Shown here: one piece after another, positions 22,735-34,600 of the stretch
How positions within the stretch are numbered: the first letter of the stretch is position 1
Layout of the letters: each line of letters begins with the position of its first letter
Assembly: GCA_022702545.1 (NCBI GenBank)
Contig: JAHRBC010000003.1
Location: 5,580,001 to 5,644,000 of the forward strand
From: Phycomyces nitens
Taxonomy: Eukaryota > Mucoromycota > Mucoromycetes > Mucorales > Phycomycetaceae
Length of the DNA stretch: 64,000 bases
Direction of reading: 5' to 3'
Translations under genes and position numbers: made by a program
The notes under the pieces: model-generated
Seen by the model: only the letters and a program-made list of their open reading frames with translations
Told to the model about the DNA's origin: nothing
The model's database searches: none

Positions 22735-24037
22735 ATGGACCATTTTCCTTCAGCCTGGGGCAAGCCTCGTAACGAAGCCGTTGACCAGTACAACACCGTA
22801 CCCCTCACTCGCACTCTTCCTGATGCTGCTGTCCAAGCAGCTCTTGGTCCCACAACCAGAACACAGTGAGTTTTGTGGATGGTTCATTGCCATGGGAAGC
22901 CTATGAATTGTATTACTAGACGCGTAAAACAGTGCCAATGATTGTTAACCATCATAACCATGCATCATAAAGGGCTCCTCTTGTCACAGGTACATCCGTA
23001 ATCGCATTCAAATACAAGGATGGCATTATGATGGCAGCAGATATGCTTGGTAAGTTTATATGCTCTTCATCTCAAGACCAAAGAGCAAGAGAGAGAGAGA
23101 GAGAATAAATAAGAAAATCCGTATACGCAAATATAATACTGTCTCCGAGTCGAGGCATAATTGAATGATTTTTACTTATACGGGATTCTCTTCTTCTTCT
23201 TCTTTAAAAAAAAGGTTCCTATGGTTCTCTTTCTCGATTCCGTGACATTGAGAGATTGCATCCTGTTGGAGAGCATACTATTGTGGGTGCTTCGGGTGAT
23301 CTGTCTGATTATCAATACATTGAGCACCTTTTGGATTCTTTGATGTAAATGAAAATATAAAGTGGAAAAGGGTAAAAAAAGATGTTGATATACTTTTTTA
23401 AATATAGGATCAAGGAACACTGTGCAGATGATGGTCATGTTTTGGGTACTCCTCATATCTATGAATATCTCTGGAGAGTTCTTTACAACAGACGGTCCAA
23501 GTTTAATCCTCTCTGGAACTCACTTGTCGTGGGCGGTCTTCACAAGGGAGAAAAGTACGAAACGGTTCGATATATTTACAACATGAAGAAAAACGAACCA
23601 TATATACATATATATATATGTGCATATGTATTGATCATATTATGTGTATCTGCTTATCAGGTTCCTTGGATATGTTGATTTGAGAGGTACTACATACCAG
23701 TCGACCACTATTGCTACTGGCTTTGGCGCACATTTGGCACAGCCTATCTTGAGAAAGAGAGTAGAGGGCAGAGAAGATGAGATTACTGAACAAGAAGCAG
23801 TGGAAATCATCAATGACTGTATGCGTGTGTTGTTCTACAGAGATGCACGATCAATGAACAAGGTAAGTCGAGAGATTCAGAGATAAATATAGAGAGAAAG
23901 GACTAATCAATTGATGATGATATGGTGTTTAGTTCCAAAGAGCAAAGATCACAGAGGCTGGTACCGAGGTCACTGAACCTTACAGTGTTGATACAGAATG
24001 GTCTTTTGCAGAGTCCATCAGAGGCTATGGTGCCTAA
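22735..24037 (+). CDS. PRE4: 20S proteasome subunit beta7 (PSMB4/Pre4)
   Basis: Structural, non-catalytic beta subunit of the 20S core. The propeptide (MDHFPSAWGKPRNEAVDQYN and on) leads through APLVTGTSVIAFKYKDGIMM to AADMLGSYGSLSRFRDIERL, then GASGDLSDYQYIEHLL, RRSKFNPLWNSLVVGG, FLGYVDLRGTTYQS, CMRVLFYRDARSMNKFQRAK and ends AESIRGYGA. These blocks are diagnostic of beta7. Exon 1 is 22735-22865; exon 2 begins at GGCTCCTCTTGTC after the acceptor at about 22970. Six or so exons span the gene. The start is the first ATG after the promoter and gives a normal-length protein of about 260 aa. Confidence 0.95.
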
Positions 24038-24091
24038 AAACCTCTTTTTTTTTCTCAATCTGGTCCATTATATATCTATATCTTTTCTCTG

Positions 24092-24126
24092 TGTGTGTGC
24101 GTGCGTGTGCGTGTGTGTGTGTGTGC
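24092..24126 (+). repeat. (GT)n microsatellite 3' of PSMB4
   Basis: Imperfect GT/GC-T tract in the convergent 3' spacer between PSMB4 and the aldo-keto reductase gene. Confidence 0.8.
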
Positions 24127-24223
24127 ATGTATTTGGAAGAGACAATAAAAATCACATTGGTCTCTATCTGTTCTATAAAAACATGTGTATCTTTTAAGCA
24201 ACAAAGGGTATTGAAAGCATATT

Positions 24224-25454
24224 TTATAAACCCAATTCTTTGTTGGAAGGACTCTGCCAAGTAAAGTCCTTGTATGGCTTGAGGATGGTGTGGATCTGAT
24301 CAAGAACCTTTTTCTCGGTTTCAGACAGGCTATCTTTTCCTTGCTCTATGTCTTTCATACGCTTGATGGCAGAGACTGCAGCCTTGGCTTCTTCACGCTT
24401 TTCAATGCCAATCACAGTTGAGTCAAGGTTGAATTGCTGGCGACCAGAGAACGAGAAACGAGAGGCGATTTCTGATATATTAAGCCCATTGTCCTTGGCA
24501 AGCAAAGTGCATTTTTTGACAGCTTCTCTGAGCTCAGGATGAGCTGGGTGCCACTCTGGGGGACCAGATTCACGGAAGAGGCCCATGCTCAATGGAGAAG
24601 CATTGAGGATATAACGAACGCCAGCAGCACGGAAGGCAGCTGCATAGTCTGACAAGGTTGTGTCATTGAGAGAATAATGGCAATAGGACAGCAATATGTC
24701 CAAAGGCTGTCCCTTGGAATGCTGATATTTGGCAATTTTCAAGAGCACAGGGAGAGGATAGCCTTGATCCCATAAAGCAAGACAAGAGAGACACGTTGGT
24801 CAATAGGTTATTCGTCTAGTATTCCTGGGTATATATTACCTGTGCATCCAACATAGTTTATCTTCTTTTCCTTCTTGAGTTCAAACAAAGCTTCCAGAGC
24901 ACCACCAGGTCCAACAACCTTGTCAAAATCCACAAACTCGACATCGTGGCAGAACACTATGTCGAGATAATCGGTATGCATTCGACGCATACTCTCTTCT
25001 ACACTCTTTTTTACGCGCTCTGAACTGTAATCAAAGTCCTTGGCAAAGTAGCCATATCTCCCGACCTTTGTAGCAATGTAATAAGATGAACGAGGAAACT
25101 CGTCCTTGAGCTCATTCAAAGCATCTCCCAAGAGAAATTCACTGCGACCATAATAAGGAGATGTATCAAAGGTATTGATACCTGTAAAGATTTAAATATA
25201 TATATATATATATAACTTTAGCAAACTCCTAGATAGCTTAATAAACTCTTGTATTCTGTACCTGACTGTAATGCCTCTCGGCATGCTTCTACGGGCCAAT
25301 GAGCCTCAATCTTGTCATAATTACCGGAAAGAGCACCAGCTCCAAATGAGATTTCAGAGGGCTTAAACTCGGTTCGTGATACGGGAGTATACTGGTTAAG
25401 AATAATGTGTAAATTAGATGAATAATGTGTGCTTGACATGCTTACATTGACCAT
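24224..25454 (-). CDS. Aldo-keto reductase, D-arabinose dehydrogenase-like
   Basis: NAD(P)-dependent oxidoreductase of the AKR superfamily, closest by motif to yeast Ara2 and L-galactose dehydrogenases. Spliced minus-strand exons give FGAGALSGNYD, then INTFDTSPYYGRSEFLLGDA with the catalytic Asp and Tyr. ATKVGRYGYF supplies the Lys and DIVFCHDVEF the His. YVGCTGYPLPVLLKIAKY, ASPLSMGLFRESGPPEWHP and STVIGIEKREEAKAAVSAI (cofactor-binding end) follow, finishing with SPSNKELGL. Exon 1 is just 9 nt (25446-25454, M-V-N) before donor GTAAGC, and exon 2 starts at 25391. Length is about 340 aa, typical. Substrate cannot be settled from sequence: aldonolactone or arabinose-type sugars are possible. Confidence 0.88.
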
Positions 25455-25949
25455 TGGAGGATGAAAACAAGAGAGAAAAAAAGCGGCAAAAACAAACAGT
25501 TGGATAAAGAGGATCGTGCGCTATTTAAAAAAGAAAAAGAAAAGAAAGAGTAACAGACCTCTTTTATGTGTCTCTTGTACCTCTACTAGATCTTACCCAC
25601 GCTTAAGAGCTATGAGATCGGGACCAAGGATATCCCAAGATTTTCCGTGGAATTGGAGATCCATGGACTTTGAACGATATAGACTCATGAATACTGAGAA
25701 TTCATTAAATATCTTTGGGGTTTATATTGAACACTCAATGGGTTAATCATATGCAGTGGCTATCTGATTAGTTGTTTATTTATTTATTTAAATAGGCTTT
25801 GATTCTGCTACTATGTAATTAGAGAACATTTATCTTATTTGTTGAAAGGTACACTTGTAACTATACATGAATATATTCCCACCAATTCGGAATATTCGGA
25901 GATTATTGCGTCTTGGGCAATTACTACAAATCCTCTCGGCTGAATTATA
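25455..25949. other. Spacer upstream of the aldo-keto reductase
   Basis: Holds the reductase promoter. A 76-codon plus-strand frame (25516-25746) begins in a poly-Lys run encoded by an A/G-rich tract and is not considered a gene. Confidence 0.45.
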
Positions 25950-26325
25950 CAAGGCTACTATAAAAATATTGAGTGATTTTACATTCATAAGGTGCAATAA
26001 AAACACCTTTGCATTGGGTTTATTATCAGTGTATATACAAGAAATAGATCTAGATGTCTATAATAAATAAAGACATTTGTTAAATATCAAATATCCATCT
26101 CTATAATTTTCTAAACCTATTGTATTATGCATCAAGAACCTATACTCTCTACATACTTTATTATACTTGTCAATGGGTTTCTTTTGTCTAGATGATTTTC
26201 TTTGGATATTGAATACACGTTTTTTTAAGCTTGTTGGAGTATCTAGTTTATTCTCTTGATTCTGACATGGATATACCTTTTAAATATTCCCATTCCTCTA
26301 ATCATTATCTTGTTATTTTTTGCTT
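25950..26325 (-). mobile_element. Second, truncated Tc1-like element copy
   Basis: From CAAGGCTACTATAAAAATAT (after a TA at 25948-25949) the sequence follows the reverse complement of the right half of the 5119-6026 element. It includes the GGTTTATTATCAGTG and GACATTTGTTAAATAT blocks and ATTCCCATTCCTCTAATCAT. Relative to that copy it lacks about 170 bp that contain the transposase block, and homology fades near 26325 with no opposite TIR seen. It is therefore a solo-ended, inert fragment. Confidence 0.7.
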
Positions 26326-26593
26326 TCAATATCTTCTTTTTTGATTCGAGTGAACAACGTCAACTGAACCGACAGTTGATTCATGAGTCTAGATGGCTTT
26401 TATAGAGAAGATAAAAATGACAAATTGTTGCAAGGTCATTGTTTATTTTATTTTTTTGCACATTTACCAGTGCGAGAAATCCTCTGGAATATTTTGTTTA
26501 TGGTAGAGCACTGATTCAGTAGGTTGTGGATATAAAAAAAAAGTAATTTCAATCCACTACATTACATTACAGCTAACACCCTTTTTGTTGTAT

Positions 26594-26953
26594 TTAAAAT
26601 ATAGTAAAACCAGTACCAGCAGAAGGTGAAAGACAATTGGATTATTATGAGACTTCATTGCTGAATAGCTATATACATGAAAAGCGCATTGCCGTGAGTG
26701 GTGGGCACATCACTTTGGTAGAAAGTAGAGGTGATATCTCGTAGATATTTGTGTAAAAATATCTTTTTTTTTGTTTATGTATTCAATAGCAATAAAGTGC
26801 ACTACATACCAACTACTATTATCCAGATCTAATAAACATAGTTATATTTTGTTCATCATTCCATTAAGCCAGAATTTTAGTAAAATATATCACTCTACAA
26901 AGGACAGAGTTGCGCCCAGAATTTCTACAATCTCTATACCCAACTACATCTGA
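26594..26953 (+). pseudogene. Orphan exon pair, unknown origin
   Basis: After an acceptor-like ATAG, 26594-26731 reads KPVPAEGERQLDYYETSLLN then SYIHEKRIAVSGGHITLVES. A GTGATA donor and an acceptor at 26769 join it in phase to a frame with IKCTTYQLLLSRSNKH ending IPNYI. No suitable first exon was found upstream in phase. It could be a gene remnant, a terminal part of an unrecognised gene, or chance. Family not recognised. Confidence 0.25.
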
Positions 26954-28894
26954 GTTGTAAAATATGAGTCTGGGTATAAATATTTTACAGATATAGAGAT
27001 CCCGACATTTTTACAAAAAGGCATCACTATCTTTTCCAGTTTATCCTATAGTCCGGACCGAAGCCTCGGACAAAATGAGTTTTAATTCGTTTTCCATTTC
27101 TGCACCGTGACTTGTTTAATATGTCTTTATGTGTGAGATCAGTCCAGAAACGTATTTATTCGCTTTTTACGGAATAAATTCTAATTACAGTTGCGCCATT
27201 GTGGTGCAATGTAACTGTTAACAGGTGAATTTGGGCTGGGCAGAATAAGATATCTAAATATGCTTATACTTCAAAACTAAAACATACTGGGCTTTACATT
27301 GTTTTAAATACAAGTATAATCTCTTAAAGTCGCTAATATAGCTTGTTACTGATTCTAGGTCATTTTTGCACACTAATAGTTCAAAAGACCAACCAAAAAG
27401 ATGGCTCTATATCAGGTGTGTGTACGGGTACTTCATTTGCAGAAAAGAGCGGCCCTGGTGGATCTGACATGATTTTATTTTTTTTACCGATTCATTAAAG
27501 TACCAGCCATCTAAAAAAGAAAACAAAGTTGATAACATATGCTTTAAGTATTAAAGCTTTCTTTTTAAACTTTATTAAAATGATATGAGTACTAATGGCG
27601 TTACAACTGACATCAATATCTGATAGACTATTATCATTTAAAGATCAAAAAGATAACTATAACCGACATAATAGATAGTTTTGGTTAAATCAATAAGCAT
27701 CGTAAGGATCACAACGTTATATATGGAGAAAATACTGCTACCAGATCAATAAACCTTTTTTTCTTTCTTTCTTTCTTTCAATGATAACGATATTAAATAT
27801 CTTTTTAATTGGTTAGCAGACTATAAACCTTGTCAAGAGTGGTGTCCCAAGGCTTATATTTGCTACCTCAAGGTACAGTATATTAATATTTGTATAAATC
27901 TTGTCAGATTTTTATAATGCAAGTGTTTCCTATCCAAAAAAATATTTAGGTATTTGAATTACCGACAATGTGATAATGTCTCCGATATAATTTCATTTTT
28001 GTATAGAATCTATAGTGACACTGATAAACCAATACTTGGTCCCAATATGGTGATTTCCCCTTAATAAACAATCAAGAAACACTTGTCCCGGTCTGCAATA
28101 ATAGCTGCAAACATTTATATCATCTGGTCAAGTTGTATATTTAACATTTCAGGACATTTATTAACTCCAAACTACCTAAGATTAGTATTTTCTACTGCTA
28201 TGAAATTTTATATAATGACAGCTATAATACATAAACATGCAGAAATACGCGTAAGAAGAAGAAGAAGAAGAAGAAAAGAGAGATAGAGACCTGGTCCTGA
28301 TAAGGTTCCGGTTCCTGACTTATTTATTTTTTTAAAAGAAAAAGAAAACTCTGTTTTTTTGTGGCTATTTAAATAACAATAGACTTTGTTAAATAGGAGC
28401 ACGTAAAGCATATGGTAAATTAATTCTGCCATATGCTCAGAGAAAGTGACCCAAAAGACAAGAGAAAACACAATAGACAGACATTCTGTCTTTGCAAATG
28501 GCTCTTGATCACATGCATATATTTAAAGATCAAAAATGCCATGAATTTATAAGCAATAAGATCATGTCTGCCATGAGTTGAGCATAATTCTATAGCCTTA
28601 TTGACAAGACACATTAATATAAATATTTATATAAATCTTTACGATTTTTAATTTCAGATTTCAATGTCATATTTTAATTCAGAATTTATGCCCAGAATAT
28701 TTTATTTGAACGTGTGAAACTTTGAAGTAAACAGCCAATGATATGGCGTTTCCCTGGTTCTATTTTTCGCACGGTTGAGTAATAAAAAAAACAAGGGAAC
28801 AAGGGAACACAAGGTAACTGAGAAAAGGCGGCTATAGATTTAGAGTGGTTACTGCAACCTTGTTTCGCGTTCTCTTTATCTTTCTTACTACATC
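26954..28894. other. AT-rich spacer upstream of the M1 aminopeptidase
   Basis: Nearly 2 kb with no supported gene. Contains a CTTT repeat at 27761-27780 and a GAA-type repeat near 28253-28276. Confidence 0.5.
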
Positions 28895-31328
28895 ATGGCA
28901 TCAACTCATCTCATCAAGGATCCCAGCAGTCTTTCCAACCTCTTGGAGGTTCAAACCACTCACCTTCACCTTGACTGGAAAATTGACTTTGAGAACAAGC
29001 GAATCTATGGTTTTGCCTTGCTGGATCTCATTGCCCTGACTGACAATGTCACAAAGGTTGTACTTGACACCAGCTACCTTGACTTGAAGGCCGTCTCTTT
29101 GGAAGGACAAGACTTGGAGGTAATGTTAGATACATAAAATGATATACAGTCCTATTTGACGCGTATACTAAATGTACATGTACTAGTACCATGTTGCTGA
29201 ACGTAATGCCAGTCTTGGTTCTGCATTGACCATTCAGTTGCCTAAAGCTCTGTCCGAGGGTGATAAGATTAAGCTCAAGGTCGAGTACTCTACCACTGAA
29301 AAGTGTACTGCTGTACAATATTTGTCGCCAGAGTAAGTACCAGCTGGAGTAGGGTTGGCCCATGAACTTTCAACTGATACTGTCTGTAGGCAAACTCTGG
29401 GCAAGAGCCACCCCTATTTGTTCTCTCAATGCCAAGCTGTAAGTATTATCGTTTTTTTAAATAAAAATAAAGATGCAACCAGACTCTTGACAGATTGTTG
29501 CTTTGTGTGTGTGTATAGATCCATGCTCGTGCCTTTGCTCCCTGCCAGGATTCCCCTTCAGTCAAGTTGACCTACTCTGCTGCAGTCACCTCACCTCTTC
29601 AGGTTGTCATGTCTGCCCTCCACACCACAAAGGAGGAGGCCGGAGACAACACAATCTACCACTTTGAACAAAACACCACCATTCCTACTTACCTGATTGC
29701 CATTGCTGTCGGTAACTTGGTTGGTCGTGAAATCGGTCCTCGTAGCACTGTGTGGTGTGAACCTGAGATGGTCGACCAGGCTGCTTGGGAATTCGATGAT
29801 ACCGAGCGATTCATTGCCACTGGAGAGGCATTGTTGACTCCCTATGAGTGGGGACGTTACGATCTTCTTGTCCTTCCTCCCTCTTTCCCTTACGGTGGAA
29901 TGGAGGTAATATTCTGCCTTTACAAAACAAGGCTTATCATAAAACGCATGATTCATTTCTTTTTATTTTTTCTTGGCTCTGTAGAATCCTTGTCTTACCT
30001 TTGTTACCCCCACTCTGTTGGCTGGTGACAAGAGTGCAGTTGATGTGGTTGCTCATGAAATCTCTCACAGTTGGATGGGTAACCTGGTCACAACTCAGAA
30101 TTGGGTAAGAACTAGTATTACCTTGCACAGGGTCTTTAAAGGACATATCAATGAAGAAGATAATATATAATATTTATGTGTGTGTGTGTGTATAGAAAGG
30201 AAAGGCTGACTAAATGATCTTGTATATTTTGGGGATAATGTTTAGGAACATTTCTGGCTCAATGAGGGATGGACTGTTTTTGTGGAACGCAAGATTGCCC
30301 AGCGCCTTCACGGCGAGCCCGAGCGCCAGTTTAGTGCAATTATCGGTAAGCCAAGAAAGATAAGGTGCATTGGAACGACATTATTAATCTTTATTGTGCA
30401 GGCTGGAAGGCATTGAAGGAGAGCGTCGAGCTGTTTGGTGAGGACTCGCCTGCTACCATTCTCAAGCCTGATTTGAGCAGCGGCATTGATCCTGATGATT
30501 ACTTTAGCTCTATTCCCTATGGTAATGTACACAGTATGACTGCCGTAGCACAGGCTGTTAATATGTCGACTTAGAAAAGGGATTCAACCTGCTCTACCAC
30601 CTTGAAAAGGTGCTGGGTGGACCTGCTGTTTTTGAGCCCTACATGAAGGCCCATGTTGTGCGTTTTGCTTCAAAGTCCATCACAACCGAGGACTGGAAGG
30701 CACATTTGTACGAGTACATGAAGGAACACCATGGTCAGGAGGCCGTTGATAAGCTTGATGCTGTTGATCTTGATATGTGGATTAACAGTACTGGTATGCC
30801 TCCTGTTGATCCTCAATTTGACACTACCTTGGCCGATGCCTGTTATGATCTTGCCAAGCGCTGGGATGAAGCCAGAGACAGCCATGACCTGACCCAATTC
30901 AAGTCTAAAGACATTGCAGAGTTCACTGCAACCCAGAAGAGTAGGTGTACCTTGATAGCCGAGAATTGATCTAATGAAAAATATCCCTAGTTGTGTTCTT
31001 GGAGAGATTAACTGATTGTGAGCCTTTGCCCCATCACTTGATTGAAAAGATGGACAGCCTGTATGATATGACACCTATCCGTAATGCCGATGTTCGTTTC
31101 AGATGGCAGCAGCTGTGTGTAATGACCAGCTATGAGCCCATTTACCCTGAGCTTGTGAAGTTTGTCAGTGAACAGGGTCGCATGAAGTTTGTTCGCCCTC
31201 TTTACCGCCTTCTTCACCGCGCAACAAATGGAGCACAGCTGGCTGTCGATACCTACCTTGCACACAAGAACTTTTACCACCCAATTGCTGCTCAATTGAT
31301 TGAGAAGGATATTGGACTTCGCCAGTAG
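28895..31328 (+). CDS. LAP2: M1 metallo-aminopeptidase / leukotriene A4 hydrolase family
   Basis: Zinc aminopeptidase with possible epoxide hydrolase side activity, the fungal counterpart of LTA4H and yeast YNL045W. The N-terminal beta domain starts [20 protein letters not shown] and includes [20 protein letters not shown]. The substrate motif reads [19 protein letters not shown] and the zinc site [17 protein letters not shown]. The third ligand lies in [16 protein letters not shown], followed by [14 protein letters not shown] with the transition-state Tyr. The C-terminal helical domain ends [10 protein letters not shown]. Length is about 610 aa, as in the family. Several introns of 50-110 nt are present, and the ATG at 28895 is the first in the transcript-like context. 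All catalytic residues that can be checked are intact. Confidence 0.95.
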
Positions 31329-31570
31329 ATGGATTTGTACTGTACTGTACTGTGCAGTGGAGTGCAGTGTAAATTTTATATTGGAGATGGACTGCTGTTT
31401 TGATCAAAATTTTGAATGAATAAATAAAATAAATAAATAAATAATACATAATTTTAAATTCGTGTTTATTTTGGTTTGGCTTTTTGGTTTTCCTTGACCA
31501 CTTACTGTAGTATTGTTGGCAAGTTTATTTTGCCTTGTGTAGTGTCAAAAAATCAATATACTTAGAAGTT

Positions 31571-31599
31571 ATAATAATAATAATAATAATAATAATAAT
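31571..31599. repeat. (TAA)n microsatellite
   Basis: About ten ATA/TAA units in the spacer following the aminopeptidase gene. Confidence 0.9.
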
Positions 31600-31793
31600 T
31601 GGATATCAAACATATATTTGGATATTTTTGGGGGACGGGAGGCTTCCGTTTAACTGTGATCTCTCTTTATTATAAAACATATATACACTAAATACGTTTA
31701 TATAAATATTTTAATATATATAAAATATAATAATATACTATATATTATATATTTTTTATAATAATACACAACTAGCAAGTATATATATCCTTA

Positions 31794-32364
31794 ATGTACA
31801 GACTTATCAACTATGAGCTGTTTGCAAAAAAGCACAATCTTGACTCTACCTACCCGACCAGCGTTGATAATCTTGAGAAATATTTGAGATTCAAGAGAGA
31901 GACAAATAAGCACAGATCATTGCAATGGCATCTTTGTGGCCTAGCAACCCATCCATCACATGGTGAAGATTGGAAAAAAAAAATTCTTCAGGACAGAAGA
32001 ATAGATAAATTGATGGAGGGGTACAGGAAAGAAGATAAGATGTTGAAGAAGAGAATTGAGACAGTTGGAAAAAGGCTAGCAAGTCCTGAACAGGTCAAGG
32101 AAAAGGTTGATCGTGAGGAAGGCGGCGGGTACAGGGCCGTGTACAACAATGAGTCCATGCATCGCGTGGACAAAGAGCCTGGAGCAAAAGGTACAACATA
32201 TCTTGGATATCCTGATCTATGCTTACATTGTCCTTGTAGGTTTTGTGGTTGTTGATTGTGACTCTGGCATTCCAGAAGATGATGTCCTGGAATTGACCAA
32301 GCAGTCTAGGATCTTGCTTAGGCCCTTGCGAGAGTATGAGGTTGCTGTATTGATCAAGAAGTGA
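31794..32364 (+). CDS. Small protein with a recombinase-like helical N-terminus
   Basis: Two exons joined over a 51-nt intron (31794 to about 32190, then about 32242-32364) give a protein of about 175 aa from MYRLINYELFAKKHNLDSTY to LRPLREYEVAVLIKK. The pattern TSVDNLEKYLRFKRE, then SLQWHLCGLATHP, then LQDRRIDKLMEGYRKED resembles the SAM-like N-terminal domain of eukaryotic tyrosine recombinases (YREKASE-like and Crypton-like proteins). No catalytic R-H-R-Y core follows, so it is at most a derived DNA-binding fragment. A charged helix (residues 80-115) and a unique C-terminus come after it. Start chosen as the only ATG before the conserved block. Similarity is by eye only. Confidence 0.55.
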
Positions 32365-32531
32365 CTTGAGTTCTGCGCCATCATGACGAAAAAAGAAAAA
32401 AGGAACCTTGTTTAGTGCTGTACCTGGGTTTACTTGTAACTTTTTTTTTAATTTTTTCAATAAAAAGCTAAAAACAAAAACAAAATACAAACGCACTTTT
32501 TGTCTTGAAGTTTTCTTTAATCATTTCACAA

Positions 32532-33268
32532 ATGTCTCCTCAGAAGCGGTCTCGTAACCCTAACCCCAAGAAGTTCCCGTGCTCTGGCTATGGCGATTGC
32601 ACCATGGTCTTCACTCGCGCCGAGCACCTCGTTAGACATGTCAGGTAAAGAGATGATAAATATACACCGAGCATGCATTTAATACTCATATATATATTGC
32701 TGAATCAATAGAAAACACACAAACGAGGTAAGAGCAAAGAGAAATCTGAGCCAAATAAGCCAATATTTATGTATATGGTCCTCATACTTTGTTATAGAAA
32801 CCATTCGAGTGCGTTGTAGATACATGCGACAAGACATTCAGTAGATTTGACAATATGCTTCAGCACGCTCAGACCCACAAACGGGAAATGAGAGAGGAGG
32901 ATGAAAACCAGTCGATTGGTGGTAGTTGTGGTGGTGGTGGTGGTGTTCGAGGCGCACGCTCCACCCGCGCCCAGAGTAGACGAAAACGAAGCCTCCAGAC
33001 CAGTCCAGAGCCGTGTGAGCCGCCCAAGACATCTGTCCAGAACAGGACCCAATCCGATGCGTGTATTGATCACGAGCACTTTACCACCGGCCTACCCTCA
33101 CCAATGTCCCAGACCTCTCGACAAGAACCTTCACCCACCGGCCGTCGCCTTTCCCTTATCGATATCTGCAACCCGGTCAATGTTGATGTCTATTCTCCCC
33201 ACACACCATCAGCCACAACAATGGACGGCCATTATCTATTCCCAGATGTCAATGCATTTGAGTGGTGA
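32532..33268 (+). CDS. Two-finger C2H2 transcription factor
   Basis: Nuclear DNA-binding protein of fungal Mig/Usv1/Rgm1-like type. Finger 1 reads FPCSGYGDCTMVFTRAEHLV with RHVRKH; the linker is TNEKP; finger 2 reads FECVVDTCDKTFSRFDNMLQ with HAQTH. The RAEH and RFDN recognition helices resemble those of factors binding C-rich or STRE-like sites, but the target is unknown. The rest is disordered, with a poly-Gly tract and Ser/Pro-rich tail ending FPDVNAFEW. Three exons are used, the middle one being only 16 nt (32712-32727). Total length is about 195 aa. A PTGRRLSLIDICNP segment contains an RRLS kinase-type site. Confidence 0.88.
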
Positions 33269-34562
33269 GACTTTTTCTTGGTCTTTCATCCTATACATAT
33301 CTCAAAACTACCCTTTTTCTTGGTTCTATTACTTTACTAGAACTGTGTACATATCATAGCTATCTCTTTTTTTCTCTTTTATATATAAAATATTTATCCA
33401 TTTATCACTCCATTTTGAATATTCGATTGGTTCTCAAGAAAATCCAATGGAAGTACAAAGGCGAGATAAGCAATTGGTTTATAGACAGCATTCTGGCCTG
33501 TTTCTTAAGTTTAATGGCGTTTGATAACCATCAGAGTTCATTTCCCTTTATGAATATGGTGCAGGTACCATACGAATGGGTCAAAAAGGGGAAATCACAC
33601 CTGATGGTCTTGATTTGACATGTAGATCTAGTGACCTGATCTTTTGTATAAGTCTAACGTAAAATGTCCTACTCCTTCAAGCCATTCAAAGGAGTAACAG
33701 TAATTGGGCCGTCCAATAATGAAAATAAAATTCCTTCCAATAGATTTTTTACATTCCATGTGTACAAGTGCTGGCCGTTTGATTTAACCACCTCATTGGA
33801 TTTAGATCCCTTTTTTTTATTTTATTTAAAATACCACAAAAAAAATTGCCTAGCAACATATCACAAAATACAAATAAAAATACCGATATTTATTTTTCTC
33901 ACAAATCTAGGTACCAGATGACTCCAATCTTTTTTTTTATTAATTAACAAAAATCGCATACACGTCTTGGCTACTCAGTAATCTCCATGGTAACAATCTA
34001 TCTCCATGACACACAAAGGGCACAGCCCAGTATACCTTTTTTAATAATAATCGGCATTGTTATTTTGAGCCATGTTTCGGATATTGAATCCTGGGCTTTT
34101 CATGATAAAAAGGATCAAGACTCTGCAATATAAACCATGCAATTTTCTAATTGTAGAGCCAAGTCTGATAGCTTCTCATGACGTAATAAGAACAACGTAA
34201 AGAGCTCTAATATCATACAAGACATTCAAAAACATTCTTATTAGCTTCTATCTACCTAATTTACCAGAGAATCTAACTCGGGTTTAAACCATCTAGAGAA
34301 TTATGATATAATGACGCCAATATATTAAATGATTTCATCTCTATAGCAACCGTTAATGAGGTTTTATAATAATAAGAATAAAGACTGCAATTGAATTGTA
34401 TCTGTTGTCATGTTTTCTCTTTAGTATGGAACACAAGACACTCTAAGAATCGTCAATTAAACTATAAACCATTTCCAAATATAGATAATGTAGGTACAAA
34501 TGAAAAAGTTTAATACCTTGGCCAATCATATCTGTTTCCTTGCTATAGAAAGTCTGTGCAAA

Positions 34563-34600
<38 letters not shown>

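Noticed and set aside
23161..23343. Hydrophobic frame over PSMB4
   Set aside because: Spans an intron and an out-of-frame exon of PSMB4.
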